DNA of 64,000 bases, taken from Hippophae tibetana. Its lineage: Eukaryota > Streptophyta > Magnoliopsida > Rosales > Elaeagnaceae. Positions 49,782 through 63,470 of this stretch are shown piece after piece. Made by a program: the position numbers and the translations under genes. Position 1 is the first letter of the stretch; each line of letters begins with the position of its first letter. The notes beneath the pieces are model-generated. The model was given only the letters and a program-made list of their open reading frames with translations, was not told the DNA's origin and searched no databases. The stretch covers positions 81,390,449 through 81,454,448 of the forward strand of contig CM072810.1 in assembly GCA_037013495.1 (NCBI GenBank). The letters run 5' to 3'.

Positions 49782-52700
49782 GTGTTGTACCGTAAAAAAG
49801 AAAATATCAGGCTTGTGACGGTGAAAGAACTGATCTCATTAATGAAATTATATTTTAGCAATACTTTTGCTTTTCTTTCTGGGGTTCTTGATTAAATGCC
49901 CGATTTCGACAAATCAAAGGGAGTGAAAATTTTTTTGGCATCAAAAGCAATGGGTTTTATGGACTTGTGGATGGTGTTTTCGTTTGTGGTTTCGTTTCTT
50001 ATTTATTTTTGAAACCATCTTGTTTTCTTCTTGATCTTTAATTCTATGTTTAAGCAATATTTCTTCTTCATAAAAAAAAGATAGCAAACAAAAGATGGGT
50101 TATACTATTCATAGTATTAAAAAAAGAACTTTTGATAAATTAGAGTTCTAACTTTAAACGTCCGTAACTTTTAACTCGTGTTTCGAAATTACTATTATAA
50201 TATTTCAAATCCATGCTTGTAACGATTCCTATTATCAGGGCATGGCTTGGCAAAGAACCTCATTTTTTGAATCCAAATTAAACTGTATACTTCACGTACC
50301 GAGGGTTTAAAACTTTCGTCTCATATATTCCTTTATTTTGCTTAGTGTTTTCTTAAAAGCTAATGTAACGGAGATTGAGGGGTCGACCAAAAGTGTGCTT
50401 AAAAATATTCCAAAGATTCTGAATATCTAACAAATATTCTCAAGATCGTACAAATATACTCATGATCTTTCCAAAGGGATATTTTTGGAATATCAAAGGG
50501 AAATATTCATTTTCGCTGCAATTATTATTTTTATTTAATTATGGTCCTTTTATGTTAAGCTATTTTATTTTTAGTGACTTGTGGAATTTAATAGGTCTTA
50601 TTTCTCATAGGTATTTTTATGCTATTATTCTTTTGGATACATTTTCCACATTGCACAACAAAATAGCCTCATTTAGGTTGCATTACGTCTAAGGTGTTGT
50701 ACCGTAAAAAAGAAAATACCAGGCTTGTGACTTTGAAAGAACTGATCTCATTAATGAAATTATATTTTAGCAATACTTTTTCTTTTCTTTCTGGGGTTCT
50801 TGATTAAATTCCCGATTTCGACAAATCAAAGGGAGTGAAAATTTTTTTGGCATCAAAAGGATAGGGTTTTATGGACTTGTGGATGTTGTTTTCGTTTGTG
50901 GTTTCGTTTCTTATTTATTTTTGAAACCATGTTGTTTTCTTCTTGATATTTAATTCTATTTTAATCAATACTTCTTCTTAATAAAAAAAAGATAGCAAAC
51001 AAAAGATGGGTTATACTATTCATAGTATTGAAAAAAGAACTTTTGATAAATTAGAGTTCCAGCTTTAAACGTCCGTAACTTTTAACTCGTGTATCGAAAT
51101 TACTATTATAATATTTCAAATCCATGCTTGTAACGATTCCTATTATCAGGGCATGGCTTGGCAAATTACCTCATTCTTTGAATCCAAATTAAACTGTATA
51201 CTTCACCTACGGAGGGTTTAAAACTTTCGTCTCATATATTCCTTTATTTTGCTTAGTGTTTCCTTAAAAGATACTATAACGGAGATTGAGGGGTCGACCA
51301 AAAGTGTGTTTAAAAATATTCCAAAGATTCTGAATATCTAAAAAATATTCTCAAGATCGTACAAATATACTCACGAACTTTCCAAAGGGATATTTTTGGA
51401 ATATCAAAGGGAAAAATTCATTTTTGGTGCAATTATTATTTTTATTTAATTATGGTCCTTTTATGTTAAGCTATTTTATTTTTAGTTAATTGTTTAATTG
51501 AATAGGTCTTATTTCTCATAAGTATTTTTATGCTATTATTCTTTTGGATAGTTTTTCCACATTGCACAACAAAATAGCCTCATTTAAGTTGCATTACGTC
51601 TAAGGTGTTGTACCGTAAAAAAGAAAATACCAGGCTTGTGGTGGTGAAAGAACTGATATCATTAATGAAATTATATTTTAGCAATACTTTTGCTTTTCTT
51701 TTTGGGGTTCTTGATGGAATGCCCGATTTTGACATATCAAATGGAGTGATCATTTTTTATGCCATCACAAGGTTAGGGTTTTATGGACTTGTGGATGTTG
51801 TTTTCGTTTATGGTTTTGTTTCTTATTTATTTTTTAAACCATCTTGTTTTCTTCTTGATCTTTAATTCTATGTTTAATCAATACTTCTTCTTCATAAAAA
51901 AAAGATAGCAAACAAAAGATGGGTTATACTATTCATTGTATTAAAAAAAGAACTTTTGATAAATTAGAGTTCCAACTTTAAACGTCCGTAACTTTTAACT
52001 CGTGTTTCGAAATTACTATTATAATATATCAAATCGAAGCTTATAATGATTCCTATTATCAGGGCATGGCTTGGCAAATAACCTCATTCTTTGAATCCAA
52101 ATTAAACTGTATACTTTACCTACGGAGGGTTTAAAACTTTCGTCTCATATATTCCTTTATTTTGCTTAGTGTTTTCTTAAAAGCTACTATAACGGAGATT
52201 GAGGGGTCGACCAAAAGTGTGTTTAAAAATATTCCAAAGATTCTGAATATCTAAAAAATATTCTCAAGATCGTACAAATATATTCACGATTTTTCCAAAG
52301 GGATATTTTTGGAATATCAAAGGGAAAAATTCATTTTCGGTGCAATTATTATTTTTATTTAATTATGGCCCTTTTATGTTAAGCTATTTTATTTTAAGTG
52401 AATTGTGGAATTGAAAAGGTCTTATTTCTCATAAGTATTTTTATGCTATTATTCTTTTGGATAGATTTTCCACATTGCACAAGAAAATAGCCTCATTTAG
52501 GTTGCATTACGTCTAAGGTGTTGTACCGTAAAAAAGAAAATACCAGGCTTGTGGCGGTGAAAGAACTGATATCATTAATGAAATTATATTTTAGCAATAC
52601 TTTTGCTTTTCTTTTTGGGGTTCTTGATGGAATGCCCGATTTTGACATATCAAAGGGAGTGATCATTTTTTATGCCATCACAAGGTTAGGGTTTTATGGA

Positions 52701-55700
52701 CTTGTGGATGTTGTTTTCGTTTATGGTTTTGTTTCTTATTTATATTTTAAACTATCTTGTTTTCTTCTTGATCTTTAATTCTATGTTTAATCAATACTTC
52801 TTCTTCATAAAAAAAAGATAGCAAACAAAAGATGGGTTATACTATTCATAGTATTAAAAAAAGAACTTTTGATAAATTAGAGTTCCAACTTTAAACGTCC
52901 GTAACTTTTAACTCGTGTTTCGAAATTACTATTATAATATTTCAAATCCATGCTTGTAACCATTCCTATTATCAGGGCATGGCTTGGCAAAGAACCTCAT
53001 TTTTTGAATCCAAATTAAACTGTATACTTCACCTACGGAGGGTTTAAAACTTTCGTCTCATATATTCCTTTATTTTGCTTAGTGTTTTCTTAAAAGCTAC
53101 TATAACGGAGATTGAGGGGTCGACCAAAAGTGCGTTTAAAAATATTCCAAAGATTCTGAATATCTAAAAAAATATTCTCAAGATCGTACAAATATACTCA
53201 AGATCTTTCCAAAGGGATATTTTTGGAATATCAAAGGGAAATATTCATTTTCGGTGCAATTATTATTTTTATTTAATTATGGTCCTTTTATGTTAAGCTA
53301 TTTTAGTTTTAGTGAATTGTGGAATTTAATAGGTCTTATTTCTCATAGGTATTTTTATGCTATTATTCTTTTGGATACATTTTCGACATTGTACAACAAA
53401 ATAGCCTCATTTAGGTTGCATTACGTCTAAGGTGTTGTACCGTAAAAAAGAAAATACCAGGCTTGTGACGGTGAAAGAACTGATATCATTAATGAAATCA
53501 TATTTTAGCAATACTTTTGCTTTTATTTTTGGGGTTCTTGATTAAATGCCCGATTTCGACAAATCAAAGGGAGTGATCATTTTTTATGGCATCAAAAGGA
53601 TAGGGTTTTATGGACTTGTGGATGTTGTTTTCGTTTGTGGTTTCGTTTCTTATTTATTTTTGAAACCATCTTGTTTTCTTCTTGATCTTTAATTCTATGT
53701 TTAATCAATACTTCTTCTTCATAAAAAAAAAGATAGCAAACAAAAGATGGGTTATACTTTTCATAGTATTGAAAAAAGAACTTTTGATAAATTAGAGTTC
53801 CAGCTTTAAACGTCCTAACTTTTAACTCGTGTATCGAAATTACTATTATAATATATCAAATAGAAGCTTTTAACGATTCCTATTATCAGGGCATGGCTTG
53901 GCAAATTACCTCATTCTTTGAATCCAAATTCAACTGTATACTTCACCTACGGAGGGTTTAAAACTTTCGTCTCATATATTCCTATATTTTGCTTAGTGTT
54001 TTCTTAAAAGCTACTATAACGGAGATTGAGGGGTCGACCAAAAGTGTGTTTAAAAATATTCCAAAGATTCTGAATATCTAAAAAATATTCTCAAGATCGT
54101 ACAAATATACTCACGATCTTTCCAAAGGGATATTTTTGGAATATCAAAGGGAAAAATTCATTTTCGGTGCAATTATTATTTTTATTTAATTATGGCCCTT
54201 TTATGTTAAGCTATTTTATTTTAAGTGAATTGTGGAATTGAATAGGTCTTATTTCTCATAGGTATTTTTATGCTATTATTCTTTTGGATACATTTTCCAC
54301 ATTGCACAACAAAATAGCCTCATTTAGGTTGCATTAAATATAAGGTGTTGTACCGTAAAAAAGAAAATACCAGGCTTGTGGCGGTGAAAGAACTGATATC
54401 ATTAATGAAATTATATTTTAGCAATACTTTTGCTTTTCATTTTGGGGTTCTTGATGGAATACCCGATTTCGACATATCAAAGGGAGTGATCATTTTTTAT
54501 GGCATCACAGGGTTAGGGTTTTATGGATTGTGGATGTTGTTTTCGTTTATGGTTTCGTTTCTTATTTATTTTTGAAACCATCTTGTTTTCTTCTTGATCT
54601 TTAATTCTATGTTTAATCAATACTTCTTCTTCATAAAAAAAAGATAGCAAACAAAAGATGGGTTATACTATTCATAGTATTAAAAAAAGAACTTTTGATA
54701 AATTAGAGTTCCAACTTTAAACGTCCGTAACTTTTAACTCGTGTTTCGAAATTACTATTATAATATTTCAAATCCAAGCTTGTAACGATTCCTATTATTA
54801 GGGCATGGCTTGGCATAGAACCGCATTTTTTGAATCCAAATTAAACTGTATACTTCACGTACCGAGGGTTTAAAACTTTCGTCTCATATATTCCTTTATT
54901 TTGCTTAGTGTTTTCTTAAAAGCTAATGTAACGGATATTGAGGGGTCGACCAAAAGTGTGTTTAAAAATATTCCAAAGATTATGAATATCTAACAAATAT
55001 TCTCAAGATCGTACAAATATACTCACGATCTTTCCAAAGGGATATTTATGGAATATCAAAGGGAAATATTCATTTTCGCTGCAATTATTATTTTTATTTA
55101 ACTATGGTCCTTTTATGTTAAGCTATTTTATTTTTAGTGAATTGTGGAATTTAATAGGTCTTATTTCTCATAGGTATTTTCATGCTATTATTCTTTTGGA
55201 TACATTTTCCACATTGCACAACAAAGTAGCCTCATTTAGGTTGCATTACATCTAAGGTGTTGTACCGTAAAAAAGAAAATACCAGGCTTGTGACGGTGAA
55301 AGAACTGATATCATTAATGAAATTATATTTTAGCAATACTTTTGCTTTTCTTTTTGGGGTTCTTGATTAAATGCCTGATTTCTACAAATCAAAGGGAGTG
55401 ATCATTTTTTATGGCATCAAAAAGATAGGGTTTTATGGACTTGTGGATGTTGTTTTCGTTTGTGGTTTCATTTCTTATTTATTTTTGAAACCATCTTGTT
55501 TTATTCTTGATCTTTAATTCTATGTTTAATCAATACTTCTTCTTCATAAAAAAAAGATAGCAAACAAAAGATGGGTTATACTTTTCATAGTATTAAAAAA
55601 AGAACTTTTGATAAATTAGAGTTCCAGGTTTAAACGTCCTAACTTTTAACTCGTGTATCGAAATTACTATTATAATATATCAAATCGAAGCTTGTAACGA

Positions 55701-56168
55701 TTCCTAATATCAGGGCATGGCTTGGCAAATAACCTCATTTTTTGAATCCAAATTAAACTGTATACTTCACCTACGGAGGGTTTAAAACTTTCCTCTCATA
55801 TATTCCTTTATTTTGCTTAGTATTTTCATAAAAGCTACTATAACGGAGATTGAGGAGTCGACCAAAAGTGTGTTTAAAAATATTCCAAAGATTCTGAATA
55901 TCTAAAAAATATTCTCAAGATCGTACAAATATACTCACGATCTTTCCAAAGGGATATTTTTGGAATATCAAAGGGAAAAATTCATTTTCGGTGCAATTAT
56001 TATTTTTATTTAATTATGGTCCTTTTATGTTAAGCTATTTTATTTTTAGTGAATTGTGGAATTGAATAGGTCTTATTTCTCATAAGTATTTTTATGCTAT
56101 TATTATTTTGGATAGATTTTCCACATTGCACAACAAAATAGCATCATTTAGGTTGCATTACGTCTAAG
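49782..56168 (+). repeat. Diverged D/B mosaic block
   Basis: Monomers start at 49782, 50694, 51605, 52518, 53432, 54345 and 55257. The first three resemble the D-B-D part of the five-monomer repeat (atatcaggcttg, then gtgactttgaaag with gatatttaattc, then an open R half). They carry many extra differences, so this may be an older fourth copy. Monomers 51605, 52518 and 54345 all have open R-type first halves. Monomer 54345 begins after gcattaaatataagg instead of the usual gcattacgtctaagg, one of the rare changes in the otherwise constant boundary block. Confidence 0.82.
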
Positions 56169-59100
56169 GTGTTGTACCGTAAAAAAGAAAATACCAGGCT
56201 TTTGGCGGTGAAAGAACTGATATCATTAATGAAATTATATTTTAGCAATACTTTTGCTTTTCTTTTTGGGGTTCTTGATGGAATGCCCTAAGTCGACATA
56301 TCAGAGGGAGTGATCATTTTTTATGGTATCACAAGGTTAGGGTTTTATGGACTTGTGGATGTTGTTTTCGTTTATGGTTTCATTTCTTATTTATTTTTGA
56401 AACCATCGTATTTACTTCTTGATCTTTAATTCTATGTTTAATCAATACTTCCTCTTCAAAAAAACAAGATAGCAAACAAAAGATGGGTTATACTGTTCAT
56501 AGTATTAAAAAAAGAACTTTTGATAAATTAGAGTTCCAACTTTAAACGTACGTCACTTTTAACTCGTGTATCGAAACTACTATTATAATATATCAAATCG
56601 AAGCTTGTATCGATTCCTATTATCAGGGTATGGCTTGGCAAAGAACCTCATTTTTTGAATCCAAATTAAACTGTATACTTCACCTACCGAGGGTTTAAAA
56701 CTTTCGTCTCATATATTCCTTTATTTTGCTTAGTGTTTTCTTAAAAGCTACTATAACGGAGATTGAGGGGTCGACCAAAAGTGTGTTTAAAAATATTCCC
56801 AAGATTCTGAATATCTAACAAATATTCTCAAGATCGTACAAATATACTCACGATCTTTCCAAAGGGATATTTTTGGAATATCAAAGGGAAATATTCATTT
56901 TCGGTGCAATTATTATTTTTATTTAATTATGGTCCTTTTATGTTAAGCTATTTTATTTTTAGTGAATTGTGGAATTTGACAGGTCTTATTTCTCATAGGT
57001 ATTTTTATGCTATTATTCTTTTGGATACATTTTCCACATTGCACAACAAAGTAGCCTCATTTAAGTTGCATTACGTCTAAGGTGTTGTACCGTAAAAAAG
57101 AAAATACCAGGCTTGTGACGGTGAAAGAACTGATATCATTAATGAAATTATATTTTAGCAATACTTTTGCTTTTCTTTCTGGGGTTCTTGATTAAATGCC
57201 CGATTTCAACAAATCAAAGAGAGTGATCATTTTTTATGGTATCAAAAGGATAGGGTTTTATGGACTTGTGGATGTTGTTTTCGTTTGTGGTTTCGTTTTT
57301 ATTTATTTTTGAAACCATCTTATTTTCTTCTTGATCTTTAATTCTATGTTTAATCAATACTTCTTCTTCATAAAAAAAAAGATAACAAACAAAAGATGGG
57401 TTATACTATTCATAGTATTAAAAAAAGAACTTTTGATAAATTAGATTTCCAACTTCAAACGTCCGTAATTTTTAACTCGTGTATCGAAACTACTATTATA
57501 ATATATCAAATCGAAGCTTGTAACAATTCTTATTATCAGGGCATGGCTTGGCAAATAACCTCATTTTTTGAATCCAAATTAAACTGTATACTACACCTAC
57601 CGAGGGTTTAAAACATTCGGCTCATATATTCCTTTATTTTGCTTAGTGTTTTCTTAAAAGCTACTGTAACGGAGATTGAGGGGTCGACCAAAAGTGTGTT
57701 TAAAAATATTCCAAAGATTTTGAATATCTAACAAAAATTATCAAGATCGTACAAATATACTCACGATATTTCCAATGGGATATTTTTGGAATATCAAAGG
57801 GAAATATTCATTTTCGGTGCAATTATTATTTTTATTTATTTATGGTCATTTTATGTTAAGCTATTTTATTTTTAGTGAATTGTGGAATTTAATTGGTCTT
57901 ATTTCTCATAGGTATTTTCATGCTATTATTCTTTTGGATATATTTTCCACATTGCACAACAAAATAGCCTCATTTAGGTTGCATTACATCTAAGGTGTTG
58001 TACCGTAAAAAAGAAAATACCAGGCTTGTGACAGTGAAAGAACTGATCTCATTAATGAAATTATATTTTAGCAATACTTTTGCTTTTCTTTCTGGGGTTC
58101 TTGATTAAATGCCCGATTTCGACAAATCAAAGGGAGTGAAAAATTTTTTGGCATCAAAAGGATAGGGTTTTATGGACTTGTGGATGTTGTTTTCGTTTAT
58201 GGTTTCGTTTCTTATTTATTTTTGAAACCATCTTGTTTTCTTCTTGATCTTTAATTCTATGTTTAATCAATACTTCTTCTTCATAAAAAAAAGATAGCAA
58301 ACAAAAGATGGGTTATACTTTTCCTAGTATTAAAAAAAGAACTTTTGATAAATTAGAGTTCCAGCTTTAAACGTCCTAACTTTTAACTCGTGTATCGAAA
58401 TTACTATTATAATATATCAAATCGAAGCTTGTAACGATTCCTTTTATCAGGGCATGGCTTGGCAAATAACCTCATTTTTTGAATCCAAATTAAACTGTAT
58501 ACTTCACCTACGGAGGGTTTAAAACTTTCGTCTCATATATTCCTTCGTTTTGCTTAGTGTTTTCTTAAAAGCTACTATAACAGAGATTGAGGGGTCGACC
58601 AAAAGTGTGTTTAAAAATATTCCCAAGATTCTGAATATCTAACAAATATTCTCAAGATCGTACAAATATACTAACGATCTTTCCAAAGGGATATTTTTGG
58701 AATATCAAAGGGAAATATTAATTTTCGCTGCAATTACTATTTTTATTTAATTATGGTCCTTTTATGTTAAGCTATTTTATTTTTAGTGAATTGTGGAATT
58801 TAATAGGTCTTATTTCTCATAGGTATTTTTATGCTATTATTATTTTGGATAGATTTTCCACATTGCACAACAAAATAGCCTCATTTAGGTTGCATTACGT
58901 CTAAGGTGTTGTACCGTAAAAAAGAAAATACCAGGCTTGTGGCGGTGAAAGAACTGATATCATTAATGAAATTATATTTTAGCAATACTTTTGTTTTTCT
59001 TTTTGGGGTTCTTGATGGAATGCCCTAATTCGACATATCAAAGGGAGTGATCATTTTTTATGGTATCACAAGGTTAGGGTTTTATGGACTTGTGGATGTT

Positions 59101-62100
59101 GTTTTCGTTTATGGTTTCATTTCTTATTTATTTTTGAAACCATCGTATTTTCTTCTTGATCTTTAATTCTATGTTTAATCAATACTTCCTCTTCAAAAAA
59201 AAAAAGATAGCAAACAAAAGATGGGTTATACTGTTCATAGTATTAAAAAAAGAACTTTTGATAAATTAGAGTTCCAACTTTAAACGTACGTCACTTTTAA
59301 GTCATGTATCGAAACTACTATTATAATATATCAAATCGAAGTTTGTATCGATTCCTATTATCAGGGCATGGCTTGGCAAAGAACCTCATTTTTTGAATCC
59401 AAATTAAACTGTATACTTCACCTACCGAGGGTTTAAAACTTTCGTCTCATATATTCCTTTATTTTGCTTAGTGTTTTCTTAAAAGCTACTATAACGGAGA
59501 TTGAGGGGTCGACCAAAAGTGTGTTTAAAAATATTTCCAAGATTCTAAATATCTAACAAATATTCTCAAGATCGTACAAATATACTAACGATCTTTCCAA
59601 AGGGATATTTTTGGAATATCAAAGGGAAATATTCATTTTCGGTGCAATTATTATTTTTATTTAATTATGGTCCTTTTATGTTAAGCTATTTTATTTTTAT
59701 TGAATTGTGGAATTTACCAGGTCTTATTTCTCATAGGTATTTTTATGTTATTATTCTTTTGGATACATTTTCCACATTGCACAACAAAGTAGCCTCATTT
59801 AGGTTGCATTACGTCTAAGGTGTTGTACCGTAAAAAAGAAAATACCAGGCTTGTGACGGTGAAAGAACTGATATCATTAATGAAATTATATTTTAGCAAT
59901 ACTTTTGCTTTTCTTTCTGGGGTTCTTGATTAAATGCCCGATTTCGACAAATCAAAGGGAGTGATCATTTTTTATGGCATCAAAAGGATAGGGTTTTATG
60001 GACTTGTGGATGTTGTTTTCGTTTGTGGTTTCGTTTCTTATTTATTTTTGAAACCATCTTGTTTTCTTCTTGATATTTAATTCTATGTTTAATCAATACT
60101 TCTTCTTCATAAAAAAAAGATAGCAAACAAAAGATGGGTTATACTTTTCATAGTATTGAAAAAAGAACTTTTGATAAATTAGAGTTCCAGCTTTAAACGT
60201 CCTAACTTTTAACTCGTGTATCGAAATTACTATTATAATATATCAAATAGAAGCTTGTAACAATTCTTATTATCAGTGCATGGCTTGGCAAATAACCTCA
60301 TTTTTTGAATCCAAATTAAACTGTATACTACACCTACCGAGGGTTTAAAACATTCGGCTCATATATTCCTTTATTTTGCTTAGTGTTTTCTTAAAAGCTA
60401 CTGTAACGGAGATTGAGGGGTCGACCAAAAGTGTGTTTAAAAATATTCCCAAGATTCTGAATATCTAACAAATATTCTCAAGATCGTACAAATATACTAA
60501 CGATCTTTCCAAAGGGATATTTTTGGAATATCAAAGGGAAATATTAATTTTCGCTGCAATTACTATTTTTATTTAATTATGGTCCTTTTATGTTAAGCTA
60601 TTTTATTTTTAGTGAATTGTGGAATTTAATAGGTCTTATTTCTCATAGGTATTTTTATGCTATTATTATTTTGGATAGATTTTCCACATTGCACAACAAA
60701 ATAGCCTCATTTAGGTTGCATTACGTCTAAGGTGTTGTACCGTAAAAAAGAAAATACCAGGCTTGTGACGGTGAAAGAACTGATATCATTAATGAAATTA
60801 TATTTTAGGAATACTTTTGCTTTTCTTTCTGGGGTTCTTGATTAAATTCCCGATTTCGACAAATCAAAGGGAGTGATCATTTTTTATGGCATCAAAAGGA
60901 TAGGGTTTTATGGACTTGTGGATGTTGTTTTCGTTTGTGGTTTCATTTCTTATTTATTTTTGAACCCATCTTATTTTCTTCTTGATCTTTAATTCTATGT
61001 TTAATCAATACTTCTTCTTCATAAAAAAAAAGATAACAAACAAAAGATGGGTTATACTATTCATAGTATTAAAAAAAGAACTTTTGATAAATTAGAGTTC
61101 CAACTTCAAACGTCCGTAATTTTTAACTCGTGTATCGAAACTACTATTATAATATATCAAATCGAAGCTTGTAACAATTCTTATTATCAGGGCATGGCTT
61201 GGCAAATAACCTCATTTTTTGAATCCAAATTAAACTGTATACTACACCTACCGAGGGTTTAAAACATTCGGCTCATATATTCCTTTATTTTGCTTAGTGT
61301 TTTCATAAAAGCTACTGTAACGGAGATTGAGGGGTCGACCAAAAGTGTGTTTAAAAATATTCCAAAGATTTTGAATAACTAACAAAAATTATCAAGATCG
61401 TACAAATATACTCACGATATTTCCAATGGGATATTTTTGGAATATCAAAGGGAAATATTCATTTTCGGTGCAATAATTATTTTTATTTATTTATGGTCAT
61501 TTTATGTTAAGCTATTTTATTTTTAGTGAATTGTGGAATTTAATAGGTCTTATTTCTCATAGGTATTTTCATGCTATTATTCTTTTGGATATATTTTCCA
61601 CATTGCACAACAAAATAGCCTCATTTAGGTTGCATTACATCTAAGGTGTTGTACCGTAAAAAAGAAAATACCAGGCTTGTGACGGTGAAAGAACTGATCT
61701 CATTAATGAAATTATATTTTAGCAATACTTTTGCTTTTCTTTCTGGGGTTCTTGATTAAACGCCCGATTTCGACAAATCAAAGGGAGTGAAAATTTTTTT
61801 GGCATCAAAAGGATAGGGTTTTATGGACTTGTGGATGTTGTTTTCGTTTGTGGTTTCGTTTCTTATTTATTTTTGAAACCATCTTGTTTTCTTCTTGATC
61901 TTTAATTCTATGTTTAATCAATACTTCTTCTTCATAAAAAAAAGATAGCAAACAAAAGATGGGTTATACTTTTCATAGTATGAAAAAAAGAACTTTTGAT
62001 AAATTAGAGTTCCAGCTTTAAACGTCCTAACTTTTAACTTGTGTATCGAAATTACTATTATAATATATCAAATTGAAGCTTGTAACGATTCCTTTTATCT

Positions 62101-63470
62101 GGGCATGGCTTGGCAAATAACCTCATTTTTTGAATCCAAATTAAACTGTATACTTCACCTACGGAGGGTTTAAGACTTTCGTCTCATATATTCCTTTATT
62201 TTGCTTAGTGTTTTCTTAAAAGCTACTGTAACGGAGATTGAGGGGTCGACCAAAAGTGTGTTTAAAAATATTCCAAAGATTTTGAATATCTAACAAAAAT
62301 TATCAAGATCGTACAAATATACTCACGATATTTCCAATGGGATATTTTTGGAATATCAAAGGGAAATATTCATTTTCGGTGCAATTATTATTTTTATTTA
62401 TTTATGGTCATTTTATGTTAAGCTATTTTATTTTTAGTGAATTTTGGAATTTAATAGGGCTTATTTCCCAAAGGGATTTTTATGCTATTATTCTTTTGGA
62501 TACATTTTCCACATTGTACAACAAAATAGCCTCATTTAGGTTGCATTACGTCTAAGGTGTTGTACCGTAAAAAAGAAAATACCAGGCTTGTGACAGTGAA
62601 AGAACTGATATCATTAATGAAATCATATTTTAGCAATACTTTTGCTTTTATTTTTGGGGTTCTTGATTAAATGCCCAATTTCGACAAATCAAAGGGAGTG
62701 ATCATTTTTTATGGCATCAAAAGGATAGGGTTTTATGGACTTGTGGATGTTGTTTTCCTTTGTGGTTTCCTTTCTTATTTATTTTTGAAACCATCTTGTT
62801 TTCTTCTTGATCTTTAATTCTATGTTCAATCAATACTTCTTTTTCATAAAAAAAAAAGATAGCAAACAAAAGATGGGTTACACTTTTCATAGTATTAAAA
62901 AAAGAACTTTTGATAAATTAGAGTTCCTGCTTTAAACGTCCAAACTTTTAACTCGTGTATCGAAATTACTATTATAATATATCAAATCGAAGCTTGTAAT
63001 GATTCCTATTATCAAGGCATGGCTTGGCAAATAACCTCATTCTTTGATTCCAAATTAAACTGTATACTTCACCTACGGAGGGTTTAAAACTTTCGTCTCA
63101 TATATTCCTTTATTTTGCTTAGTGTTTTCTTAAAAGCTACTATAACGGAGATTGAGGGGTCGACCAAAAGTGTGTTTAAAAATATTCCAAAGATTCTGAA
63201 TATCTAACAAATATTCTCAAGATCGTACAAATATACTAACGATCTTTCCAAAGGGATATTTTTGGAATATCAAAGGGAAATATTAATTTTCGCTGCAATT
63301 ACTATTTTTATTTAATTATGGTCCTTTTATGTTAAGCTATTTTATTTTTAGTGAATTGTGGAATTTAATAGGTCTTTTTTCTCATAGGTATTTTTATGCT
63401 ATTATTATTTTGGATAGATTTTCCACATTGCACAACAAAATAGCCTCATTTAGGTTGCATTACGTCTAAG
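56169..63470 (+). repeat. Right block: C/F/B monomers with ~3.65-kb period
   Basis: Monomers start at 56169, 57082, 57995, 58906, 59820, 60732, 61646 and 62557. Type F variants are confined to this block: aaacattcggctc, gataacaaac, taacaattcttattatc, caaaaattatcaag and ccaatgggatat. The segments about 57300-58500 and 60950-62150 correspond at an offset of about 3650 bp, four monomers. Monomers 56169 and 58906 share tatggtatcacaagg and cttcctcttcaaaa at a three-monomer spacing of 2737 bp. Two periods therefore overlap here. Confidence 0.85.
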
